Assembly (NCBI GenBank): GCA_902772585.1 | Contig: CACYBB010000027.1 | Location: forward strand, 1 to 35,623 | Origin: an uncultured Bacteroidales bacterium | GTDB taxonomy: Bacteria > Bacteroidota > Bacteroidia > Bacteroidales > Bacteroidaceae | Reading direction: 5' to 3' | Length of the DNA stretch: 35,623 nt | In this document: one piece after another, positions 1 through 6,857 of the stretch | How positions within the stretch are numbered: the stretch's first letter is position 1 | How the letters are laid out: the number at the start of each line of letters is the position of its first letter | The notes under the pieces: model-generated | The model's database searches: none | What the model saw: the letters and a program-made list of their open reading frames with translations, nothing else | What the model was told of the DNA's origin: nothing | Program-made: the position numbers and the translations under genes

Positions 1-170
1 AAATTTTCGAGCAGCGAATGCAAAGAAATGCTTGCGTTCCGTTTGCTGAGTCGTGAGAAAATTCGCCCAAAGGGTCAAATTTTGATGAAGAAAGTTGCCG
101 TCTCAATAGGCTGATACGCTCCTGTCTCCTGTCAGGGCTGAGGTATAATGAAAAGTGTGTTTGATAATTA

Positions 171-230
171 GTCCGTCCTTTCGGACAACGAGTCCGAAGC
201 CTTCGGACAGTGAGTCCGAGTACGTCGGAC
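171..230. repeat. Three tandem GTCCG/CGGAC palindromes
   Basis: Three stem-loop units follow each other at 171-186, 192-208 and 214-230. Each has a perfect 5-bp stem GTCCG/CGGAC around a different 6-7 base loop, and the starts are 21 and 22 bases apart. Stems are identical while loops differ, so structure or dyad symmetry appears to be conserved. Two helical turns of spacing would put the dyads on one face of the DNA. They could be a protein-binding array or an iteron-like set; no function can be assigned. Confidence 0.7.
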
Positions 231-307
231 TGAAGACAAGTCGTAGGTGTACTAATTGCGAATATGCGATGAGCCGGGTGCGAAAAATTGAGGAATTCGT
301 GAAATGT

Positions 308-405
308 CCCTCACATACTCACATGACCCCTCTCAAAGGCCGATGTACAAAGGGCTGAAGGCACGTGAGGGACATTCGTTCTCCCTCACGTCTCCCTCAC
401 ATTTT
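308..405. repeat. Left arm of 98-bp inverted repeat flanking vapE
   Basis: This segment is the reverse complement of 1864-1961 over 98 bases with one mismatch (C at 373). Both arms contain several copies of the heptamer CCCTCAC/GTGAGGG, two of them 11 bases apart. The repeat encloses vapE and its promoter. No transposase gene and no obvious target-site duplication flank the arms. Confidence 0.95.
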
Positions 406-489
406 TGAAGCCCGTCACTCACCTTTTTAATTTATGACAAAATTTTGAGCGAAATAGAAGTGTTAAAACGTCGGATTATTGCCAAATAA

Positions 490-521
490 TTTGCAAATCG
501 CAAAAAATTTTTGTACCTTTG
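490..521 (+). promoter_or_regulatory. Bacteroidetes-type promoter for vapE
   Basis: A -33 element TTTG lies at 490-493 and a -7 element TACCTTTG at 514-521, separated by 20 bases. This matches the Bacteroidetes housekeeping consensus TTTG, 19-21 bases, TAnnTTTG. Transcription would start near 528, leaving a leader of roughly 110 bases before the vapE start. The promoter lies inside the inverted-repeat bounded segment, so it would turn around together with the gene if the segment inverted. Confidence 0.7.
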
Positions 522-538
522 CAAAGCATTTCAAAAAA

Positions 539-660
539 ATGCAAAGCTGGATAACAGAAATCATGGATAACAAGCGAAAAACACCATGAAAAACCAGCCG
601 CTAACCATTTTATTAACAATTTTACTATTAACAACCAAACTATGGAAGAAAAATCCTTAG
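539..660 (+). other. Two overlapping short ORFs in the vapE leader
   Basis: A 16-codon frame (539-589) is followed by a 24-codon frame (586-660) through an ATGA overlap. The second frame runs 19 bases into the vapE start at 642. The second peptide is strongly hydrophobic in its middle (Leu, Ile and Thr rich) with a basic end, as in small membrane peptides. Stepwise overlap of three frames downstream of a promoter could indicate translational coupling. Frames this short arise by chance, so coding status is doubtful. Confidence 0.2.
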
Positions 661-1850
661 TGGTCATTGAACAGCCCCAAAATGTTCAAACAACGAGTGT
701 GCTCATCATCGAGCAGTTTCTTAACGACAACTACCGTCTGCGACGTAACGTACTGAGCGGGAAGGTGGAATTCAAGATGAAGTCTGAGGTGACGGGTGAA
801 TACCGTCCGCTGACACAGGAAGCCCTGAACAGCATCATTATCCATGCCCTTCGTGAAGGGCTGGACGAGGTATGTAATCCTAAGGCTGACATCACTATGT
901 ATGTCAACTCGGAAGAAGTACCGATGTACAACCCTGTCTTGGCTTTCCTGAACGACCTGCCCCAGTGGGACGGACAGAACCATGTTGCTCGCTTGTTCAG
1001 TCGTATTCCAGGCATCAGCTCTGAACAGCTCGCGTACCTAAGTATATGGTTGCGCTCGGCTGTGGCCCACTGGTTGCAACTCGACACGATGCACGGCAAT
1101 GAGGTAGTACCTGTACTGATTGGTGCTCAGGGGTGTGGCAAGACGACTTTTCTGCGCAGGTTGCTACCCCTTCAGCTTCGTGAGTACTATCTGGATCACC
1201 TGAACCTGTCGAACAAATTCGATAAGGAGATGGCGCTGACGAACAACCTGTTGGTGAACCTTGACGAACTGGAGGCTATCCGTCCCAGTCAGCATGCTGC
1301 CTTGAAGCAGACCTTGTCTAAGAACAAGGTGAACGGACGTCCCATCTTTGGTAAGGCTCAGGATGACCGTCCCCGCTATGCCTCGTTCGTGTCGACTACC
1401 AACAATCCGCATCCGCTGACAGATGCAACAGGCAGTCGTCGTTACATCTGCCTGACTATTCCCAAAGGTCAGTTCATCGACAACGCTGGCGACATTGACT
1501 ACGAGCAGTTATATGCCCAGGTGTTGTATGAAATCCGCGAAATGGAGGCTCCATATTGGTTCAACAATGAGGAGGTAGCCCGTATCCAGCAGCTGAACCT
1601 GGCCTATATGCAGCAGCAGGACATTGCAGAGATGGTGAAAGCCTGTTTCCGCAAGCCCACAGATGGTGAAAAGGTGAAGTCACTGAACACGACAGAGATG
1701 TTGGAGATTATTCGCGACGAATATCCTAATGTGACTGTGACGACGAAGGCAAAGGTTGAGTTGGGACGAGCACTCGTCAGCCTGGAATTCGAGCGGAAAG
1801 ACCATAGTCATGTCGCCTATTACAAAGCCGTTCCCCTAAAGGCTGCGTGA
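642..1850 (+). CDS. VapE-like P-loop ATPase (virulence-associated E domain)
   Basis: A 402-residue protein with the virulence-associated E fold, a P-loop ATPase related to superfamily 3 phage and plasmid helicases. Walker A is GAQGCGKT at about residues 161-168, Walker B is LLVNLDELE at about 203-211, a sensor-like STTNN follows near 251-255, and an arginine-finger-like GSRRY near 264-268. The N-terminal 100 residues resemble the usual VapE lead-in (PVLAFLNDLPQWDG). The primase or BT4734-like domain often fused in front of VapE in Bacteroidetes is absent. Such proteins normally serve replication of mobile elements; no replicase, integrase or capsid gene lies nearby. The stop codon lies within a GTGAGGG heptamer. 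Family assignment is firm; the biological role is not. Confidence 0.88.
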   Translation: MEEKSLVVIEQPQNVQTTSVLIIEQFLNDNYRLRRNVLSGKVEFKMKSEVTGEYRPLTQEALNSIIIHALREGLDEVCNPKADITMYVNSEEVPMYNPVLAFLNDLPQWDGQNHVARLFSRIPGISSEQLAYLSIWLRSAVAHWLQLDTMHGNEVVPVLIGAQGCGKTTFLRRLLPLQLREYYLDHLNLSNKFDKEMALTNNLLVNLDELEAIRPSQHAALKQTLSKNKVNGRPIFGKAQDDRPRYASFVSTTNNPHPLTDATGSRRYICLTIPKGQFIDNAGDIDYEQLYAQVLYEIREMEAPYWFNNEEVARIQQLNLAYMQQQDIAEMVKACFRKPTDGEKVKSLNTTEMLEIIRDEYPNVTVTTKAKVELGRALVSLEFERKDHSHVAYYKAVPLKAA

Positions 1851-1863
1851 GGGTAAGGGACTG

Positions 1864-1961
1864 AAAATGTGAGGGAGACGTGAGGGAGAACGAATATCCC
1901 TCACGTGCCTTCAGCCCTTTGTACATCGGCCTTTGAGAGGGGTCATGTGAGTATGTGAGGG
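1864..1961. repeat. Right arm of 98-bp inverted repeat flanking vapE
   Basis: Reverse complement of 308-405 with a single difference. It begins 13 bases after the vapE stop and ends just before the downstream small gene. Heptamers GTGAGGG are found at 1869, 1880 and 1955, and CCCTCAC at 1898; one more GTGAGGG at 1847 overlaps the vapE stop. The two arms bound a 1458-bp unique segment. Confidence 0.95.
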
Positions 1962-1996
1962 TAAAAATGAAATTCATTAAAAAAACAAGAAAAATC

Positions 1997-2440
1997 ATGA
2001 GTATAGCAAAAGAATTATTGATAGAGAAAGCCAAGGAAGGCTACGCAGTATGTTATGTCGATGAGTGCCCGTTGCGCACCCAGTGCATGCGATGGCAGGT
2101 AGGGCCGTACGTGCCCAACACCCATAGCACCTATTCATGTGTGAATCCGGACTTCAAGGGTGTGGCGACTGCTGAATGTCCGATGTATCGCAGCGACCAG
2201 AAGGTGCGCTTCGCCAAGGGTATGCTGCATACCTTCACCAGCGACATGCCTAAGCGTTTGGAGCCAGCAGTCCGTATGGGTGTGATAGGTCTAACCAACC
2301 GCACCTATTACTATGAGTATCGTAACGGTTCGCGACCGATTCCGCCGGCCCTGCAAGAGGACATCCGCCAGCTATTCCGCGAAAACGGTTGGACAGAAGA
2401 GGTGAAGTTCGACGGCTATATAGAGGATTACGACTGGTAG
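1997..2440 (+). CDS. Cys-rich small protein, function unknown (resembles DUF6078)
   Basis: About 147 residues from the ATG at 1997; earlier in-frame ATGs at 1955 and 1967 would add a basic tail and the first overlaps the repeat arm, so I prefer 1997. Five cysteines near the N-terminus (about 19, 24, 30, 48 and 61, with a CPLRTQC core) suggest metal binding. No signal peptide or membrane segment is seen. The pattern reminds me of the Bacteroidetes family DUF6078, but this is from memory and unverified. It lies 146 bases after vapE on the same strand, with the right inverted-repeat arm between them, so readthrough from the vapE promoter would depend on segment orientation. Confidence 0.6.
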   Translation: MSIAKELLIEKAKEGYAVCYVDECPLRTQCMRWQVGPYVPNTHSTYSCVNPDFKGVATAECPMYRSDQKVRFAKGMLHTFTSDMPKRLEPAVRMGVIGLTNRTYYYEYRNGSRPIPPALQEDIRQLFRENGWTEEVKFDGYIEDYDW

Positions 2441-2452
2441 TAGCGCTCTAAC

Positions 2453-2497
2453 AACAAACGAGTGCCCAACGCATTGCGCTGAGCACTCATTATTGTT
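2453..2497. terminator. Hairpin between convergent genes
   Basis: Stem GAGTGC (2460-2465) pairs with GCACTC (2483-2488), and flanking AACAA/TTGTT can extend it after a short bulge. It lies just past the small Cys-rich gene on the plus strand and at the end of the minus-strand outer-membrane gene, where a two-way terminator is expected. U-tracts are weak on both sides. Confidence 0.5.
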
Positions 2498-3119
2498 ATG
2501 TTCTAAGAAGTGGCTTAGAAGAACCAAGCGAGAGAAACCTGCCAAGCGTTGAACTTAGTTCCTTCATGACACCACCCACATTTGCTTTGTACTCACCAGT
2601 CTTACCCAAGGCGATGTTGTAGTTCACCTTAGCCTGCAGATGACCTGCAATGGTAGCACCAATACCAATGTTGGCACTCAGGTTAGAAGACTTCAGCGTC
2701 CACTCAGAAACCTTTGTTCCAGCAATGCTGGTATCACTATCACCACCAAGTTTGAAACCAAACTGAGGACCTGCAAAGGCGAATACCTCAGCGAGGCTGC
2801 CCAGACCGAAACCGTAACGTACGTTGATAGGAATCTGGAGAGACTGTACCTTGTAAGTCTCATCACCAGCCTTACCTTCACGCTGATCGTAGAGAGCAGA
2901 AGCGTCAATGCCCAAGCCTACAATAGGAAGTGTAAACTTAACGGTCGGACCTACGAAGAAACCTGTGCGGCTCTTTACTGCCTCACCTGCATTGTCAACA
3001 GCATCTTTTACAGAAACGTTTGTCATGTTCAGACCAGCCTGGAGACCCCAGCTAATCTGTGCTTTTGAAGGCATTGCAAAGGCAACAGCCATCAGCACTA
3101 CTGCGAATAATTTTTTCAT
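2496..3119 (-). CDS. Outer-membrane beta-barrel protein with apparent C-terminal frameshift
   Basis: The 207-residue frame starts with a signal peptide ending near SKA at residue 20 and continues with alternating hydrophobic strands typical of small eight-stranded porin-like barrels (OMP_b-brl type). The last annotated residues (LGSSKPLLRT) do not resemble a barrel end. Shifting the frame around 2562-2566 gives a tail reading KFNAWQVSLAWFF then stop at 2515, which is the classic terminal beta strand ending in Phe. A single lost A in the codons for VMK would explain this. The true gene therefore probably ended at 2515. It has its own promoter and sits 89 bases after porN; whether it serves secretion is unknown. 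Confidence 0.8.
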   Translation of the reverse strand: MKKLFAVVLMAVAFAMPSKAQISWGLQAGLNMTNVSVKDAVDNAGEAVKSRTGFFVGPTVKFTLPIVGLGIDASALYDQREGKAGDETYKVQSLQIPINVRYGFGLGSLAEVFAFAGPQFGFKLGGDSDTSIAGTKVSEWTLKSSNLSANIGIGATIAGHLQAKVNYNIALGKTGEYKANVGGVMKELSSTLGRFLSLGSSKPLLRT

Positions 3120-3160
3120 AATTGATTGGTTTAATAAATGGTTTTACTTGTTTCTGTGGG

Positions 3161-3192
3161 CAAAAGTAAGCATTTATTCTGACATATCCAAC
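3161..3192 (-). promoter_or_regulatory. Promoter for the outer-membrane protein gene
   Basis: On the minus strand the -7 element reads TACTTTTG (plus-strand CAAAAGTA at 3161-3168). About 20 bases upstream a GTTG (plus CAAC at 3189-3192) stands in for TTTG. The match at -7 is good and at -33 is partial. Confidence 0.5.
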
Positions 3193-3208
3193 ATTTTTGC
3201 CAGTTTTT

Positions 3209-4270
3209 TTAATGTCTCTGGCGACGAACAGACATGCGAGCGGTACCTGATGACGATGAAGAGGAGCTCTTGGTACGGGTCTTTTTGACTGTAGACTTGC
3301 TACGAGCAGTAGCGGCACGCTTGGCTTTCTTAGCTGCTTTCAGGTCCTTGGGAGCGTTGGCAACGGAGTCGAGCGAGTCCTTGCGGTGCTTATCGCCAAA
3401 GATGTTCTGTTCGAAGGCCTTCAGTTCTGCCTCGATACGTTTCTGTTCAGCAGAGAGCTTGGTGGTGTCGCCATCACAGAGTTGTACCAGCGTCTTGCCC
3501 AGCATATTGTTGGTCTTATAGATAGTACCGTCATAGCGATTCAACGTGAAGTAGTCATCCATCGACATCGTGGCAGCATTGTTCAGATTGCTGGTCATCA
3601 CCGTCTGGCGACTGAGGAACGGCTCCAGGTCGGAGTATTTTACCCAAAACAACGGATATTTCGACGCCTCGCCACCAAAGTCATCCTCGCGCAACATGAC
3701 AGGACAAAGGCTCAGCACCTTGCGATGGAATGACGAGTTGGCCTGGTCGTAGTATGCACTCTCCTTCAGGTAGTAGAGCTTGACCTCAGCCGATGGGATA
3801 TCACTGTTCTCCACACGCAACTTGCCATCCTTCTCTTCATAGAAGATATGGTAGTTGTCAAGCACGGTCTTCATCTTCACCTTAGCAGAATCTGTGAACA
3901 CCTCGTTACCATCGAGGCGATACTCATAGACAGGGATGTAGCCATTGAGTGCCAGTTTGAAGATATAGGTGAACAGGTTGACCTGCTTATCCATAGGCTC
4001 TACGGGATAGTAGAGTCCACCATTGGCATCCTTGTTGAGGTCTATCTCGCGGTAGATGTCACGACGCCATACGACATCCTCTGGCATATCAATAGCCGTA
4101 GGAAACATCAGACGGGCACGCATAGACATACCTTGATTTTGCTGCGACTGCTTCTGGCCAGCCTTCTGACCAGCCTTTTGCTGTGTCTGCTGCGTACGGC
4201 GCTGTTTAGGCTGAGCCATAGCCGTACCAGCCATCAGCGTTATCATCAATAAGAACAATACTCTTTTCAT
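3209..4270 (-). CDS. porN: Type IX secretion periplasmic ring protein PorN/GldN
   Basis: 353 residues with a signal peptide cleaved near residue 19 (GTAMA-QP). In characterised systems PorN/GldN binds the lipoprotein PorK to form the periplasmic ring under the outer membrane. The GldN-type core is at about residues 50-300, including a stretch where the protein is described as starting from MPEDVVWRRDIYREIDL. Two low-complexity segments stand out: a Gln/Lys-rich stretch after the signal peptide (about 20-48) and a Lys/Arg/Ser-rich tail with a run of seven serines (about 310-353). It is the last gene of the porPKLMN set, 31 bases after porM. Confidence 0.92.
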   Translation of the reverse strand: MKRVLFLLMITLMAGTAMAQPKQRRTQQTQQKAGQKAGQKQSQQNQGMSMRARLMFPTAIDMPEDVVWRRDIYREIDLNKDANGGLYYPVEPMDKQVNLFTYIFKLALNGYIPVYEYRLDGNEVFTDSAKVKMKTVLDNYHIFYEEKDGKLRVENSDIPSAEVKLYYLKESAYYDQANSSFHRKVLSLCPVMLREDDFGGEASKYPLFWVKYSDLEPFLSRQTVMTSNLNNAATMSMDDYFTLNRYDGTIYKTNNMLGKTLVQLCDGDTTKLSAEQKRIEAELKAFEQNIFGDKHRKDSLDSVANAPKDLKAAKKAKRAATARSKSTVKKTRTKSSSSSSSGTARMSVRRQRH

Positions 4271-4301
4271 ATATTCTTAACTCTTAATTCTTAATTCACA
4301 A

Positions 4302-5867
4302 CTACTTAACTATGACCTCCATCGACGCATTCAGCTTACGAGGAATGCCATCAGGACCGATAGCATTGACACGCGAGATATAGAAACGACGATTGCGTTG
4401 CAACTTACGGAAGGTCTCCTTCTGACGAGCAGAGAAGTTAGCACCTTCAGAGACCATCGGGACGGCATTACCCATATTGTCGAAGAATACCGTCTCGAAC
4501 GACTGTACCTTGAAGGCGATATCAAGGATACCATCGTCGATAGCGGCACCAATGCCGTCAACACTCATCAGCTGAGCCTTCGACAATCCACCGCCCTTAT
4601 AGCGAATGGGGCTACCCGATTCGTCCTTCATGGCGATATATGGTGTGGGGTCAGGCAGACGACGTACACGGAACGTAAACTGTCCCATCTGCTGGGCACG
4701 TCCGGTATTCGTCGAGGTCACCGTGATAGTAACGTTCTGACCAACAGTAGTAGGACGGGCAATATAACGACCAGGACCAACGGGTTGTAGCGTTCCACCT
4801 GTCATCGTAGCCTGCACCTTATTGACAGGAACACCAGGCACACTGACACTCAATGGGTTGGAATAGCCTGCATAGAGCACGTTCATCAGGTCGGCACTAA
4901 CTGTTGCCGATGGATCAACAACCGTATATTTCTGTTCAAAGTCGCGCTTGATAATCTCGCCATTACCATTGACCATCTGGATATGTCCGTTCAGTGTAAA
5001 GTCACCCGTACGACTGGTAATGGTTTCATAGAGTCCACCAGGCAGATTCACTTCCTTACCACCGATGAATATCTGTGGCACCTGTGTAGTATCGACAGCA
5101 GCCATGACGATATGTGCCGAGAACTTGTCACCACGAACGATGGTCTGCGAGTTAGGAATGACGAAGGCATTCAGTGCATTCACACGGATATCCTTCACAT
5201 CGATATTGCTGACCAAGGTATGGAGCACCTCTCCCTCAGCATAGCGTACGTCGTTCTGCAACTTCGACAACAACGTGACAGCAGCAGCGGCAGGCATCGA
5301 CTCAAACATATACTCCTGCCAGTTCTTGCCCAGTGTCTGTTCGCTCTTGGGAATGTCTGTGGTTAGGTTCGAGGCTATCATCTGCTTCTGGTGGTAGTCG
5401 TTGACCATCGTCAGCATCTTGGCACGGTAGTTATTGATAGCGTCATAGAGTTCCTTGCCACGACCACGACTGGGCGACAGCATTACCTGATTGGCAGCCT
5501 CCAAGTCCTCCTTATTACGCAGGTTGCGAGGATCACCATTCTTACCATCAGCCTCGTGGGCAATGGCTTCTTTCAGTTCTTCAGCCAACTTGTAGAGCTT
5601 GTTGCTCATTTCCTTGACCTGTTGCGACTTGTCGTACCACTGCTGAACCTTCTGGGGGTTCTTCTTCATCTGTTCGGCAAAGTCGTCATATATGGCCTGA
5701 TTCTCCTTAGTAGCATTGATGGTGGTGCGCTTCAGACTTTCCTCGACAATAGAGAAACCGTTGAGCACCTCGTTAGAGACGTTCAATGCCAGCATCGCCA
5801 TCAGTACGACGTACATCAGGTTAATCATCTTCTGGCGGGGAGATACCGGTCTTTTCTTGATTGCCAT
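4302..5867 (-). CDS. porM: Type IX secretion motor protein PorM/GldM
   Basis: 521 residues, about the usual length. One N-terminal membrane helix (roughly residues 15-33, MINLMYVVLMAMLALNV) is followed by a long periplasmic part made in known structures of four beta-rich domains. With PorL it forms the proton-driven inner-membrane motor that energises type IX secretion and reaches the PorK-PorN ring. The start KKRPVSPRQKMINLMY is typical of the family. It follows porL by 45 bases that contain a 36-bp repeat found again near purF, and precedes porN by 31 bases. Confidence 0.95.
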   Translation of the reverse strand: MAIKKRPVSPRQKMINLMYVVLMAMLALNVSNEVLNGFSIVEESLKRTTINATKENQAIYDDFAEQMKKNPQKVQQWYDKSQQVKEMSNKLYKLAEELKEAIAHEADGKNGDPRNLRNKEDLEAANQVMLSPSRGRGKELYDAINNYRAKMLTMVNDYHQKQMIASNLTTDIPKSEQTLGKNWQEYMFESMPAAAAVTLLSKLQNDVRYAEGEVLHTLVSNIDVKDIRVNALNAFVIPNSQTIVRGDKFSAHIVMAAVDTTQVPQIFIGGKEVNLPGGLYETITSRTGDFTLNGHIQMVNGNGEIIKRDFEQKYTVVDPSATVSADLMNVLYAGYSNPLSVSVPGVPVNKVQATMTGGTLQPVGPGRYIARPTTVGQNVTITVTSTNTGRAQQMGQFTFRVRRLPDPTPYIAMKDESGSPIRYKGGGLSKAQLMSVDGIGAAIDDGILDIAFKVQSFETVFFDNMGNAVPMVSEGANFSARQKETFRKLQRNRRFYISRVNAIGPDGIPRKLNASMEVIVK

Positions 5868-5875
5868 TGTTCTTC

Positions 5876-5911
5876 TTCGTTATTACGTTATAACGTTATT
5901 TCGTTATTACG
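5876..5911. repeat. 36-bp intergenic repeat, copy 1
   Basis: A 36-bp sequence centred on the palindrome ACGTTATAACGT fills nearly all of the porL-porM gap. A second copy at 18572-18607 matches at 33 of 36 positions in the same plus-strand orientation. It consists of variants of CGTTAT and its complement and can fold on itself. Confidence 0.85.
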
Positions 5912-5912
5912 A

Positions 5913-6821
5913 TTAAATATTAGCTCTTACCTGCATGGCTTCAATCATGCGAGCATAGATCTTGTTGAGCTCCTGTATCTGCTCAGCCATGTGGCGAGTC
6001 TGTTCATTGATTTCGTCAATGGTATTGATCTGTGACGAAGCACTCTTCAACTGCATCTCATAGACACGACTGATGCCTGTCAGCGTACGGTTCAGGTTCT
6101 CCATCTCCTCGGAGTCGCGTGTCAGACGCTGGCTCTGGGCTGATACCTCAGCGAGCATCTCTGTCAGGCGGTTCAGTTCGTCGATGTAGTTCGACGTAGC
6201 CTCCTTCAGCTCCTCACCCATACCAGGAACCTCTGGCTGTTGTGCAGCAACGCCACCACCAACAGCACCGCCTCCGATAACGCCACCACCGATGACACCT
6301 CCACCAATGACGCCTCCGCCAATGACGCCTCCGCCACCAGCAAAGCTGATAGAACCGCCTTCAGTGTGTTCAGCAGTTTCGCTGCTGATTTCACCATCGC
6401 CGACAGTACCACCACCGCCATTGATTACGATGGTTCCGCCACCAACGACACCACTACCGCCAACGACACCACTACCGCCAACGACAGTGCCACCACCAAT
6501 GACACCGCCAACGACGCCGCCATTAACAACGGGATGTTCGGCACCTTCCTCTTCCTCCATATGGATGTCGAGTTCCATGCCTTCGGTTGTCTTATCGAAC
6601 GGACGGTCAAAGGCAGAGATGAAGAATACGAACACCTCCGTACCCATTCCTAAGAACAGGAAGAAGTTTGCTCCAGGCAGGTGCGTCAGCTTAAACAGCG
6701 TACCCAAGATAACGATAGAGGCACCCCATGAGTAAGCATAGTTCAGGAAGGTCTGTCCTGCCACGCTGTCCATCCACTTCTGTAAGCGGTAGACAATATT
6801 CAGTTTACTATATGTAGTCAT
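5913..6821 (-). CDS. porL: Type IX secretion motor protein PorL/GldL with Gly-rich insertions
   Basis: 302 residues. Two N-terminal membrane helices lie at about 30-45 and 52-70; the second carries a glutamate (E62 in MGTEVFVFF) matching the protonatable residue of the GldL/PorL motor. The C-terminal third (about 200-300) is a predicted cytoplasmic coiled coil. Between them are two glycine/valine-rich tracts, about 98-142 (GGVVGG and GGSGVV units) and 161-191 (GGGVI repeated), separated by an acidic stretch. The tracts are encoded by 15-bp-type tandem repeats. Upstream is porK (36-base gap) and downstream porM. Confidence 0.93.
   Translation of the reverse strand: MTTYSKLNIVYRLQKWMDSVAGQTFLNYAYSWGASIVILGTLFKLTHLPGANFFLFLGMGTEVFVFFISAFDRPFDKTTEGMELDIHMEEEEGAEHPVVNGGVVGGVIGGGTVVGGSGVVGGSGVVGGGTIVINGGGGTVGDGEISSETAEHTEGGSISFAGGGGVIGGGVIGGGVIGGGVIGGGAVGGGVAAQQPEVPGMGEELKEATSNYIDELNRLTEMLAEVSAQSQRLTRDSEEMENLNRTLTGISRVYEMQLKSASSQINTIDEINEQTRHMAEQIQELNKIYARMIEAMQVRANI
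6249..6530 (-). repeat. Tandem coding repeats in porL (Gly-Val/Ile tracts)
   Basis: Two low-complexity blocks, 6249-6341 and 6396-6530, encode glycine-rich repeats. The clearest unit is 15 bases encoding GGGVI, present about four to five times in a row with only synonymous differences. Such arrays can change length in frame by slippage, so copy number may vary between strains. Confidence 0.85.
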
Positions 6822-6857
6822 GTCAATTTACAATTGGGCAATTTACTATTTGACTAT

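Larger units (their letters stand above)
1..641. other. Gene-poor left flank of the vapE cassette
   Basis: I see no convincing protein gene here. A 67-codon open frame at 155-358 runs through the palindrome row and the left inverted-repeat arm and has no recognisable protein character. The region holds, in order, three tandem palindromes (171-230), the left arm of a 98-bp inverted repeat (308-405), a Bacteroidetes-type promoter (490-521) and a leader of about 110 bases before vapE. The first 150 bases show nothing I can name. Confidence 0.6.

Noticed and set aside
171-230. CRISPR-like array
   Set aside because: Only the 5-base stems are conserved and units are 16-17 bases; there are no spacers and no cas genes.
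155-358. 67-codon open frame at the left end
   Set aside because: It runs through the palindrome row and an inverted-repeat arm, with no promoter or protein-like composition.
308-1961. Classical insertion sequence
   Set aside because: There are long inverted ends but no transposase gene and no visible target duplication; VapE is an ATPase of the helicase type.
5391-6035. 214-codon plus-strand frame across porM and porL
   Set aside because: Antisense to two intact secretion genes and without recognisable features.
6292-6735. Proline-rich frame opposite porL
   Set aside because: Its PPPMT repeats are just the complement of the glycine-rich codons of porL.
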